This document shows, piece after piece, positions 1-6,810 of a stretch of DNA of 16,297 nt. A program made the translations under genes and the position numbers. This DNA is from Bacteroidaceae bacterium (lineage in GTDB: Bacteria; Bacteroidota; Bacteroidia; Bacteroidales; Bacteroidaceae). The stretch covers positions 1-16,297 of the forward strand of contig JAGBYN010000088.1 of the NCBI GenBank assembly GCA_017628775.1. The letters are read 5' to 3'. How positions within the stretch are numbered: position 1 is the first letter of the stretch; the number at the start of each line of letters is the position of its first letter. The notes under the pieces are model-generated. The model saw only the letters and a program-made list of their open reading frames with translations. It was not told the DNA's origin and did no database searches.

Positions 1-480
1 AACCTGGCTCACTTGCTCAAACGGCTCAAAGATTTCATTGACAAGTTCATATTCGGTAAACTCACCATTCAGGTACTTTTGTATAACAGGATTGTACCAC
101 TCGAAATACTTCGCATCCTCAAATGTCTCATTTTCCACCTTGGTTTGAATGCGAAGGCTTGGTATGTTTGAATGGCGAGGCGACATGCGAATACCTGTGA
201 GCGTTGCACCCGATGACAGGCGATATCGATGCGGATTGCCCTTTCTGTCAAGTGTGTCAATACGCTGCTTCTGTTTTTCTATGGTAGCTTCGTGAGCAAT
301 GTTCTTTCGCTCGGCCACTTCTGCACGTTTGATAGCCTTGTCAATCTCCGCCATGTAACCATTGCGATATCTCGCTAGTTCAGCTTTATGTTGCTCCTTT
401 AGTTGCAGCAGTTTCTGTTCTAATTGAGCTATGCGTTGCTGTAACTTTTCAATCTGCTTGTTCTTATCCGATAGTTTTTT
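1..480 (-). pseudogene. 5'-truncated fragment of an unidentified coiled-coil protein, open at the left edge
   Basis: One minus-strand frame is open from base 582 to the window edge, so the 3' end lies outside. The part that looks protein-like starts near base 480. It reads KKLSDKNKQIEKLQQRIAQL and continues as a Lys/Gln/Glu-rich coiled coil to about base 260. A globular-looking stretch rich in aromatic and acidic residues follows (YFEWYNPVIQKYLNGEFTEY, about bases 40-100). Upstream of 480 the same frame merely reads the antisense of a penicillin-binding protein tail, so the natural N-terminus appears to be lost. The only in-frame ATG is at 354, inside the coil. The coil followed by a small domain recalls C-termini of plasmid mobilisation proteins, but I do not recognise the family and assign no function. 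It could be a live truncated gene, a decayed gene, or one side of an assembly join. Confidence 0.5.
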
Positions 481-636
481 CTGACCTATAGGTCTGAATT
501 TATTGGCTATGTCCCTGCTGATGAGCCTAAATATTCCATTATTGTGAGCATGAATAAAATAGGATTGCCTGCAAGTGGTGGTCTAATGGCTGGTCGTGTT
601 TTCAAAGATATAGTTGATTGCATGAATAACCATTAG
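475..636 (+). pseudogene. C-terminal remnant of a penicillin-binding protein transpeptidase (FtsI/PBP type)
   Basis: A 53-codon open stretch ends at TAG 634-636. It contains SEFIGYVPADEPKYSIIV, then LPASGGLMAGRVFKDIVD. This is the typical end of the transpeptidase domain of class B penicillin-binding proteins, in which a F-x-G-Y-x-P-A-D-x-P-x-Y strand is followed by a G-G-x-x-A-x-x-V-F-K-x-I helix near the C-terminus. Everything upstream is missing, including the SxxK, SxN and KTG catalytic motifs. The frame is closed by TAG at 472-474, and the DNA to the left codes on the other strand. It is therefore a non-functional tail. The intact gene would make a peptidoglycan cross-linking enzyme of the cytoplasmic membrane. 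The GACCTATAGGTC palindrome at 483-494 lies within this remnant. Confidence 0.75.
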
Positions 637-841
637 CCTAATTTCATAATTAAGGTGAAAAGAATTAAGAGAATCTGTTAGCTATAACATTGTTTGGATT
701 TGTGTTAAAAACAAGCATATTGATTGTTAAAACTGTGTTGTTTTTTTTAAAATTCTTGCCTCTTTTTGTTTTATTTCTTGTATGTGATTGATTATTACAT
801 AGATGAGATTTTTTAAGGTTGTAAAAGGAGGGAAAAAGTGC

Positions 842-892
842 CCGATACTGTGCGAAAACTGTAATTTTTTTTCAATTTTCGCACAGTATCGG
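842..892. repeat. Perfect 17-bp inverted repeat (hairpin)
   Basis: The arms at 842-858 (CCGATACTGTGCGAAAA) and 876-892 are exact reverse complements, separated by a 17-base T-rich loop. On the plus strand the hairpin is followed by CATCTTTTT, so it could act as a terminator. However, no intact gene ends nearby; the closest upstream coding end is the remnant at 636. The length and perfection of the stem are also compatible with a small palindromic mobile repeat or a protein-binding site. Confidence 0.7.
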
Positions 893-929
893 CATCTTTT
901 TGTATTGAGAATCTACTCATTCAGGATGA

Positions 930-952
930 GCAAGACACCTTCGGCGTCTTGC
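930..952. repeat. CTTCGG-centred hairpin, copy of a dispersed 16-mer
   Basis: GCAAGAC and GTCTTGC pair around a CC/GG core with a short loop. The 16 bases at 934-949 (GACACCTTCGGCGTCT) recur exactly at 14190-14205 and 16278-16293, inside the large direct repeats. In minus-strand RNA the stem GACGCC-GAA-GGUGUC closes fully, using a G-U pair. The plus-strand version has an A-C mismatch at the same place. Confidence 0.65.
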
Positions 953-980
953 CAAATAAAATGTTTCTTAGCGATAGAAG

Positions 981-1027
981 GTTATAGGAATTATAGATGC
1001 AATGGGAGTTATAGGGGTTATAGAAAT
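981..1027. repeat. Degenerate short tandem repeat of GTTATAGG / TTATAGA type
   Basis: The TTATAG core occurs four times: GTTATAGGAATTATAG, then GTTATAGGGGTTATAG 14 bases later. It is low-complexity intergenic DNA with no evident function. Confidence 0.5.
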
Positions 1028-1328
1028 GGATGGGACGACTGGTCGACACTGGGATTGGCCTCTACATCTCTCAACTTACCTTACACCCTCGGCGTCATTA
1101 TTAAGATATGTTAAGATAAATAATAACATCATAAAGCATGAATAATCGGTAATATATCTTTGTTTTTCTGATCTTGGTAATCATGTTTATTTTGAACACC
1201 CCACCTCTTAGACCTAAGGTCAGGAATAATTAATCGGTGGTTAACGCTCTGTAATTCTCTGTTTTTCCTATTTTTTGGCAAATAAATATTTCAAATATGT
1301 TTGAAGAATTGCGGTTTTGGGTAAAAAG

Positions 1329-1355
1329 TTGCACAATTCTTTGTGGTTTGTGCAA
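1329..1355. promoter_or_regulatory. Candidate operator: TTGCACA...TGTGCAA inverted repeat over the -33 region
   Basis: Exact 7-bp arms at 1329-1335 and 1349-1355 are separated by 13 bases. They flank the -33 box of the DUF2147 gene promoter (1340-1343). The centre-to-centre spacing of 20 bases is about two helical turns, which would suit a dimeric regulator. No regulator can be named. Confidence 0.35.
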
Positions 1356-1372
1356 AAGTAGACCTAATTTTG
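1340..1372 (+). promoter_or_regulatory. Bacteroidetes-type promoter for the DUF2147 gene
   Basis: TTTG at 1340-1343 and TAATTTTG at 1365-1372 match the TTTG / TAnnTTTG consensus of the primary sigma factor of Bacteroidetes, with a 21-base spacer. Transcription would start near 1379, giving a leader of roughly 57 bases before the ATG at 1436. Confidence 0.7.
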
Positions 1373-1435
1373 CGCTCGAATTTGAAAAACGAGTAATCAT
1401 TGGCGTTGGCTTTTCCTCGCCGCAATTTTAAAAAC

Positions 1436-1891
1436 ATGAAACAATTTATTTTTTCAATCCTCTGTGCGCTCACCTTTTCATTGACAACAGTGGCGCAATC
1501 GTTGAACGACAAAGCCGATAATATCGTAGGCGAATACCTCACTGACCGTGGTGGTTCTAAGAGTAAAATTCGAGTAACTAAGGCTCAGGATGGTACTTAC
1601 ACAGCACAAATGTTTTGGGTGGAACATCCTTTGGATAAGAAGGGTAATAAACGTAAAGATGTGAAGAACCCCGATAAGAGTTTACGCAATGTTGATATCG
1701 ACAAGGTAGTTATCGTTAAAGGCTTGAAGTACATCAAGGAAGATAAGGAATGGGGTGATGCAAAGATTTACGACCCTTCAAAGGGAATCCGCGTGAATGT
1801 AACGGCTGAGTTTGAATCGCCAACAAAGCTCAAACTCCGTGGCACAATCCTTGGCATTGGCACCACATTGTATTGGACAAAGATTAAGTAA
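1436..1891 (+). CDS. Secreted DUF2147 domain protein
   Basis: This gene encodes 151 residues. The ATG at 1436 is chosen over an in-frame ATG at 1400 because residues 1-20 from 1436 form a clean signal peptide (MKQFIFSILCALTFSLTTVA, cut near residue 20). The upstream extension of 12 residues would bury it and would leave a leader of only about 20 bases. The mature part matches the DUF2147 layout: a start I-V-G-x-Y-L-T-D, a central W-x-x-x-P-L-D-K-K-G-N stretch, N-P-D-x-S-L-R-N, G-L-K-Y, W-G-D-A-K-I-Y-D-P-x-x-G, and a closing L-R-G-x-x-G-I-G-T-T-L-Y-W. The family is a small beta-rich exported domain of unknown biochemical function, so the location (periplasm or outer surface) is an inference from the signal peptide. 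It is monocistronic, with its own promoter and a hairpin pair after the stop. Confidence 0.85.
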   Translation: MKQFIFSILCALTFSLTTVAQSLNDKADNIVGEYLTDRGGSKSKIRVTKAQDGTYTAQMFWVEHPLDKKGNKRKDVKNPDKSLRNVDIDKVVIVKGLKYIKEDKEWGDAKIYDPSKGIRVNVTAEFESPTKLKLRGTILGIGTTLYWTKIK

Positions 1892-1900
1892 GACATACAA

Positions 1901-1921
1901 TATAGGCAGGGTCTGCCTATA
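1901..1921 (+). terminator. Short hairpin just after the DUF2147 gene
   Basis: TATAGGCA (1901-1908) and TGCCTATA (1914-1921) are exact complements around a 5-base loop, 10 bases after the stop. There is no T-run directly behind it. It probably works together with the longer hairpin that follows. Confidence 0.5.
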
Positions 1922-1929
1922 AAGCAAAT

Positions 1930-1970
1930 GGAAGCGGGTGAACCTACGAACAAAAGGTTTGCCCGCTTCC
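1930..1970 (+). terminator. Terminator-like hairpin between the DUF2147 gene and polA
   Basis: GGAAGCGGG (1930-1938) pairs with CCCGCTTCC (1962-1970). The stem continues inward through two G-U pairs and AACCT/AGGTT to about 16 pairs, with a 9-base loop (1946-1954). A modestly T-rich GTTGTGTTAT follows. The position between a gene end and the next gene's promoter supports transcription termination. Confidence 0.65.
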
Positions 1971-2004
1971 GTTGTGTTATAAGTTGTGAAATACGAGCCA
2001 TTAT

Positions 2005-2036
2005 TTTGTTGGTCAAAAACAAAATTCATACCTTTG
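2005..2036 (+). promoter_or_regulatory. Bacteroidetes-type promoter for polA
   Basis: TTTG at 2005-2008 and TACCTTTG at 2029-2036 with a 20-base spacer form an essentially perfect TTTG / TAnnTTTG promoter. The predicted start near 2043 leaves a leader of about 50 bases. This also rules out the longer in-frame start at 1928, which would lie upstream of the promoter and inside the preceding terminator hairpin. Confidence 0.8.
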
Positions 2037-2092
2037 CGTATGTTGCGAAGAATGCTTCTGCAACGTATCATGTACTTTTAATTAATATAAGA

Positions 2093-4921
2093 ATGAAAAC
2101 ACTATATCTGCTTGATGCCTATGCTTTGATTTATCGTGCGTACTACGCTTTGATTCGCGCGCCACGCATCAACTCCAAGGGCGAAAACACCAGTGCGATT
2201 ATGGGTTTTGTCAATACTCTGGCCGACTTGCTCAACAATGCTAACCCAGATTTAATCGCCATTGCCTTTGACCCTGCTGGGGGCACATTTCGCCACGAGG
2301 CTTATCCCGAATACAAAGCACAGCGTGAAGCCACGCCCGAAGCGATTCGTTTTGCGGTGCCCATTATCAAAGACATCATTAAGGCCTTTAATATAGCGAT
2401 TCTTGAAGTGCCCAACTACGAAGCCGACGATGTTATTGGTACCGTGGCCAAGCAGGCGGCTCAGGCAGGGATGCAGGTGAAGATGATTACGCCCGACAAG
2501 GACTATGCGCAGCTTGTTGGCGAAAACATTGTGATGTGTCGTCCTGGTAGTGGTGCTAAGGGTATGGAAGTGTTGGGCGTCAACGAAGTGCTCGCTAAAT
2601 ACGACTTAACACGCACCGAGCAGGTCATTGACCTTTTAGCATTGATGGGCGATGCGGCAGATAATGTGCCGGGCTGTCCTGGTGTGGGTGAGAAAACTGC
2701 GGTAAAACTCATTAAAGAATATGGCAGTGTAGAGAACCTCATTGCCAATGCCCATCAGGTGAAAGGCGCTTTAGGCAAGAAAGTTCAAGAGAACACGGAA
2801 GCCATTAAATTCTCAAAATTCCTGGTCACCATCAAAACCGATGTGCCCATGGATATTGATTTTGATGCTTACACCCGAAAAGCCCCCAATGAAGCTGAGC
2901 TGTTGCGCATCTTCGAGGCCTTGGAATTCCGCTCTTTGGCCAATCGTCTTTTCCCCAATATGTTTGCGGCACCTAAGGAGGTGCAGCAACCCAAAGCTGC
3001 AGCGCCCAAGCAACTTGATTTGTTTTCGTCATTGGAAATAGAAGAACCAAAGTCCGCTGCACAAACAGATGTTGCGCCCGACCTCTTCTGTATGGACTCC
3101 TCATCGGCTTTGGACACACTTTCAGCCCTACCCCATACCTACAGTTTGGTTGATACTCCTGAAGCGATGGACGCCCTTTGTCAAAAGCTTTGCCACACCG
3201 CAGTTGTGGCGTTCGACACGGAAACCACCTCAGTAGATGCCATCGTGGCGCGCCTGGTAGGGATGAGTTTTGCCACAGCACCCGGCGAGGCGTTTTATGT
3301 TCCTGTACCTCAGGATGAGGCAGAGGCGAAGGCTGTCGTTGCGCGTTTTATGCCGTTCTTCATCAACAACACGATTGAAAAAGTGGGTCAGAACATGAAG
3401 TACGACCTCATCGTGTTGCGTCGTTATGGTGTGAAGGTGGCGGGCACTCTGTTCGATACGATGTTGGCCCATTACGTGGTGCAACCCGAGATGCGCCATA
3501 ACCTCGACCTCCTGGCAGAGATTTATTTGAAATACCGCACCATTTCTATTGAAACGCTCATCGGTGCACGCGGGCGCAACCAACGTTCTATGGCAGAACT
3601 GCCTCCTGCGCAGATCTGCGATTATGCTTGCGAAGATGCCGATGTGGCATTACGCCTCAAACCCATTTTAGAAAAGGAAATGGCTGAGCATGAAGTGGCG
3701 GAAGTGTTCAAAACCATTGAGATGCCCCTGCTCCCCGTGCTTGTTGACTTAGAGCGTGCAGGTGTGCGTATCGATATGCAAGCGCTTAACCAAACGGCTC
3801 AGAAGTTTAATGAGCAAATGCAAACGCTCGAAAACGAGATTTTTGAGATGGCGGGCCATGCCTTTACGCTAACTTCGCCCCGACAAGTAGGCGAAGTGCT
3901 TTTTGGCGAACTTCAATTGTCCTCAAAGGTTAAGAAAACGAAGACCGGGCAATACTCCACTTCAGAGGAAGAACTTGAGAAGTTGAAGTCCAAACACCCC
4001 ATTGTGGAAAAGATCCTGGAGCATCGAGGACTTAAGAAATTACTTTCAACCTATGTTGAGGCTCTTCCCAAATTGGTGAATCCCGAAACGGGGCGCATCC
4101 ACACCTCGTTTAATCAAGCGGTGACCGCTACTGGGCGTTTGTCGTCGTCAAATCCAAACTTGCAAAACATTCCTATTCGCGATGACAACGGTAAGGAGAT
4201 TCGTCGAGCCTTTATCCCCTACGAAAACGAAGTGTTCCTTTCAGCCGACTATTCGCAAATCGAGCTCCGCATTATGGCCCACCTTTCAGGAGATAAGAAC
4301 TTGGTGTCGGCCTTCTGTGACGGACACGATATTCACGCTGCCACAGCCGCACGCATCTTTAAGAAACCTTTAGAGGAAGTGACCTCCGATGAACGTCGTA
4401 AGGCCAAAACCGCCAACTTCGGCATTATCTATGGCATTTCAGCTTTTGGATTGGCTGAGCGCATGAATGTGAGCCGCACCGAAGCCAAGGAATTGATTGA
4501 GGAATATTTCAATACCTATCCCGACGTAAAAACGTATATGGACCAAAGCATTGAAAAGGCGCGCGAAAAGGGATTTATCGTGACCGACTTCGGACGCCGT
4601 CGTTATCTCAGCGATATCCATTCAGCTAATGCCGTGGTGCGTGGTTATGCTGAACGCAATGCCATCAATGCACCGATACAAGGCACGGCAGCCGATATCA
4701 TAAAGTTGGCTATGGTGCGCATCGCGCAACGCCTGGAAGCGGAACATTTAAATGCCACCATGATGCTACAGGTGCACGACGAATTGAACTTCTCTGTGCC
4801 TCAAGAGGAGGTGGAACAGGTGAAGCAGATTGTTGTTGAGGAAATGGAAAAGGCCTACAGCATGAAGGTGCCTCTCGTTGCAGAATATGGTCTTGGCGAC
4901 AATTGGCTGGTTGCGCATTAA
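2093..4921 (+). CDS. polA: DNA polymerase I with 5'-3' and 3'-5' exonuclease domains
   Basis: This gene encodes 942 residues and acts in gap filling, Okazaki-fragment primer removal and repair. The start at ATG 2093 (MKTLYLLDAYALIYRAYYAL) is the standard family N-terminus and sits behind the promoter. Residues 1-290 are the 5' nuclease, with acidic E110/D112/D113 and the helix-hairpin-helix GCPGVGEKTA. Residues about 290-345 are a Lys/Ala/Pro-rich linker carrying QLDLF at 307-311. The proofreading domain (about 350-530) looks active: D375-x-E377, D438, and Y511-xxx-D515. The polymerase domain holds motif A (D719-YSQIELR), motif B (R768/R769, K772, FGIIYG) and motif C (H895-D896-E897). A weak hairpin with a T-run follows the stop. 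It appears intact and stands alone as a transcription unit. Confidence 0.97.
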   Translation: MKTLYLLDAYALIYRAYYALIRAPRINSKGENTSAIMGFVNTLADLLNNANPDLIAIAFDPAGGTFRHEAYPEYKAQREATPEAIRFAVPIIKDIIKAFNIAILEVPNYEADDVIGTVAKQAAQAGMQVKMITPDKDYAQLVGENIVMCRPGSGAKGMEVLGVNEVLAKYDLTRTEQVIDLLALMGDAADNVPGCPGVGEKTAVKLIKEYGSVENLIANAHQVKGALGKKVQENTEAIKFSKFLVTIKTDVPMDIDFDAYTRKAPNEAELLRIFEALEFRSLANRLFPNMFAAPKEVQQPKAAAPKQLDLFSSLEIEEPKSAAQTDVAPDLFCMDSSSALDTLSALPHTYSLVDTPEAMDALCQKLCHTAVVAFDTETTSVDAIVARLVGMSFATAPGEAFYVPVPQDEAEAKAVVARFMPFFINNTIEKVGQNMKYDLIVLRRYGVKVAGTLFDTMLAHYVVQPEMRHNLDLLAEIYLKYRTISIETLIGARGRNQRSMAELPPAQICDYACEDADVALRLKPILEKEMAEHEVAEVFKTIEMPLLPVLVDLERAGVRIDMQALNQTAQKFNEQMQTLENEIFEMAGHAFTLTSPRQVGEVLFGELQLSSKVKKTKTGQYSTSEEELEKLKSKHPIVEKILEHRGLKKLLSTYVEALPKLVNPETGRIHTSFNQAVTATGRLSSSNPNLQNIPIRDDNGKEIRRAFIPYENEVFLSADYSQIELRIMAHLSGDKNLVSAFCDGHDIHAATAARIFKKPLEEVTSDERRKAKTANFGIIYGISAFGLAERMNVSRTEAKELIEEYFNTYPDVKTYMDQSIEKAREKGFIVTDFGRRRYLSDIHSANAVVRGYAERNAINAPIQGTAADIIKLAMVRIAQRLEAEHLNATMMLQVHDELNFSVPQEEVEQVKQIVVEEMEKAYSMKVPLVAEYGLGDNWLVAH

Positions 4922-4947
4922 TTTGAAAAACCATCGATGATAATACC

Positions 4948-4984
4948 TTTAGGTAAGTCCTAAAAATTAGTTTTTTATTTTTTT
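4948..4984 (+). terminator. Weak hairpin plus T-run after polA
   Basis: TTTAGG (4948-4953) and CCTAAA (4959-4964) pair around a 5-base loop. A T-rich run (about 4971-4984) follows after a few A/T bases. The stem is short, so read-through into the next gene is possible. Confidence 0.5.
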
Positions 4985-5055
4985 GTAGATTCCGAGCTTG
5001 GTCGCAAATCGATCCAAATTCATTTATAGAACCTACCTTTAAAAATTTGAATACC

Positions 5056-6714
5056 ATGAAAATGATTAACATTCATTGCGTCAATACAGGATGCACGCAT
5101 CAAGTGCCCATGGGCTCTAACCTTGAGCAAGTCTATGAATTGTTGAACCTTAATATGCCCTATGGCTGTACCAGTGCCAAGGTAAACAATAAAGCCGAAG
5201 GACTTCATTTTATCCTGTTCAATGATAAGGATGTAGAGTTTTTGGATATCACCTCGGCTTCAGGTCGTCGCACCTACACCCGCTCCGTGTTCTTCGTGCT
5301 TTATAAGGCCGCACGCGATCTTTTCCCCGATGCGACCCTGCGCATTGATACGCCTGTGAGCAATGGCTACTTCTGCCATTTGGATTTGCCCGGTGGCATT
5401 ACTGCCGACCAAGTGGTGCAACTTAAACAACGGATGCAAAGCATTATTGATGCCAACATACCGTTCCACCGACTCACGTGCCACACCACCGAAGCGATTG
5501 ATTTGTTTAGAAAAGAAGGGTTGGAGAACAAAGCCAAACTGTTGGAACATTGCGGTCGGTTGTACACCCACTATTACACACTTGATAATGTGGCGAACTA
5601 TTTCTATGGTTCATTGCTTGTGCGTACAGGTCAAATCTACCTCTTTGACCTCATTCCTTATGGCGATGGCTTGTTGATTCGCTTGCCCGACCCCAAGGAA
5701 CCCTCAGCGTTGCGCCCTGTAACCCCACAGCCCAAGATGTTTGATGTGTTCCGCGAGCAACATCGCTGGCAGCAAATCATTGGCGTTTCAACCATTGGCG
5801 AATTGAATGAAGCCTGCAGTAAGGGTTATACCAACGACTTGATTAACGTGAGTGAGGCATTGCAGGAAAAGCGCATCAGCCGCCTGGCCGACCGCATTAC
5901 AGAAAATCCAAACCTCAAGGTGATTCTCATTGCTGGACCCTCGTCAAGTGGTAAGACAACCTTCTCAAAGCGCCTTAGCGTGCAGCTCATGGTGTGTGGT
6001 TATCGCCCCGTGCCCATTTCGCTCGACGATTACTTTGTGGACCGCGATAAAACTCCGAAGGACGAGAAGGGGGATTATGACTACGAAAGTGTTTATGCCA
6101 TGAACATTCCTCTATTTACAGAGCAGATGAATGCACTTATTCAGGGTAAAACCGTGGAATTACCCCGCTACGACTTCCCGACAGGAAAGAGCGTCATGAG
6201 CGGTCATGTAGTAACGCCAACTCCCAAAACCATCTTCATCCTTGAAGGCATCCATGCGCTTAATCCCGAACTGACCAAGGATATTCCAGCTGAAAATAAA
6301 TTTAAGATTTATGCTTCTGCGTTGACAACGATCCTGCTCGACAACCACAATTGTATTCCGACTACCGACAATCGCTTGTTGCGCCGTATCGTGAGAGATG
6401 CCAAGTACCGCAATTGCCCAGCGATTGAAACCATCCGCCGTTGGCCCAGTGTGCGTGCCGGTGAAGAGAAGTGGATCTTCCCCTTTCAGGAAGAGGCCGA
6501 TGTGATGATCAATACCGCCATGCTCTTTGAGTTGGGCGCTCTGCGTGAGCAAGCCCTGCCTTTATTGGAGGAAGTGCCCGAATCGGCTCCCGAATACAGC
6601 GAAGCCATTCGTCTGCGCAAGTTCCTGTCCTACCTCAATCCTGTTTCCATTCAGGGCCTCCCACCCACGTCGTTGCTGCGTGAATTCCTTGGGGGCAGCA
6701 CCTTCGTGTATTAA
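5056..6714 (+). CDS. TGS-domain nucleoside kinase (uridine kinase / phosphoribulokinase family)
   Basis: This gene encodes 552 residues. ATG 5056 is preferred over TTG 5047, while ATG 5062 is an equally possible start two codons later. The N-terminal part (about 1-60) resembles a TGS domain. Residues about 65-200 resemble the ThrRS/AlaRS second additional domain (H138-R139, then T-C-H-T-T-E-A-I-D-L-F). The C-terminal part is a P-loop kinase: Walker A G294-PSSSGKT-301, then P-I-S-L-D324-D325-Y-F-V-D and L-P-R-Y-D-F-P-T-G-K. The kinase portion belongs to the uridine kinase/phosphoribulokinase superfamily, which phosphorylates nucleosides with ATP. The true substrate of this tRNA-synthetase-like fusion is not evident from sequence. 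It is cytoplasmic. A -7-like TACCTTTA lies at 5034-5041 but has no clear -33 box. A strong palindrome terminates it. Confidence 0.88.
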   Translation: MKMINIHCVNTGCTHQVPMGSNLEQVYELLNLNMPYGCTSAKVNNKAEGLHFILFNDKDVEFLDITSASGRRTYTRSVFFVLYKAARDLFPDATLRIDTPVSNGYFCHLDLPGGITADQVVQLKQRMQSIIDANIPFHRLTCHTTEAIDLFRKEGLENKAKLLEHCGRLYTHYYTLDNVANYFYGSLLVRTGQIYLFDLIPYGDGLLIRLPDPKEPSALRPVTPQPKMFDVFREQHRWQQIIGVSTIGELNEACSKGYTNDLINVSEALQEKRISRLADRITENPNLKVILIAGPSSSGKTTFSKRLSVQLMVCGYRPVPISLDDYFVDRDKTPKDEKGDYDYESVYAMNIPLFTEQMNALIQGKTVELPRYDFPTGKSVMSGHVVTPTPKTIFILEGIHALNPELTKDIPAENKFKIYASALTTILLDNHNCIPTTDNRLLRRIVRDAKYRNCPAIETIRRWPSVRAGEEKWIFPFQEEADVMINTAMLFELGALREQALPLLEEVPESAPEYSEAIRLRKFLSYLNPVSIQGLPPTSLLREFLGGSTFVY

Positions 6715-6744
6715 GGAGGGATCTATAGATATAGAAAGCACAAG

Positions 6745-6780
6745 AAAAGGGGTGTCGAAACGCGTTTCGACACCCCTTTT
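6745..6780. terminator. Bidirectional terminator: 36-base perfect palindrome
   Basis: Bases 6745-6762 are the exact reverse complement of 6763-6780. The stem is GGGGTGTCGAAACG, flanked by A4 on the left and T4 on the right. The arrangement is symmetric and lies between two convergent genes (stops at 6714 and 6811), so it should end transcripts from both sides. Confidence 0.9.
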
Positions 6781-6810
6781 ACTATGATTGTCATATTATG
6801 GTTTTAACGA

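Larger units (their letters stand above)
637..1435. other. 800-base intergenic region without a credible gene
   Basis: No convincing coding sequence is present. The 103-codon frame at 803-1114 runs straight through a 17-bp hairpin and low-complexity repeats and has no family resemblance. The stretch holds T-rich DNA (730-790), the hairpins at 842-892 and 930-952, a TTATAG-rich repeat at 981-1027, and an isolated TATCTTTG at 1155-1162. The last resembles a Bacteroidetes -7 box but has no partner -33 box. A GACCTAAGGTC palindrome lies at 1211-1221. The promoter of the downstream gene is at 1340-1372. Confidence 0.6.

Noticed and set aside
69..260. 63-codon minus-strand frame starting with ATG
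   Set aside because: It is a shadow. The adjacent minus-strand frame is open through the whole region and has a clear coiled-coil character.
803..1114. 103-codon plus-strand open frame in the left intergenic region
   Set aside because: It crosses a perfect 17-bp hairpin and TTATAG repeats, has unnatural composition and no family features.
1155..1162. TATCTTTG as a promoter for an unseen small RNA
   Set aside because: There is no -33 TTTG at the right distance and no terminator at a sensible distance. A lone -7 box is expected by chance in AT-rich DNA.
1928..2092. 55-residue N-terminal extension of PolA
   Set aside because: It would start inside the preceding terminator hairpin and upstream of the consensus promoter at 2005-2036. 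The family N-terminus begins at ATG 2093.
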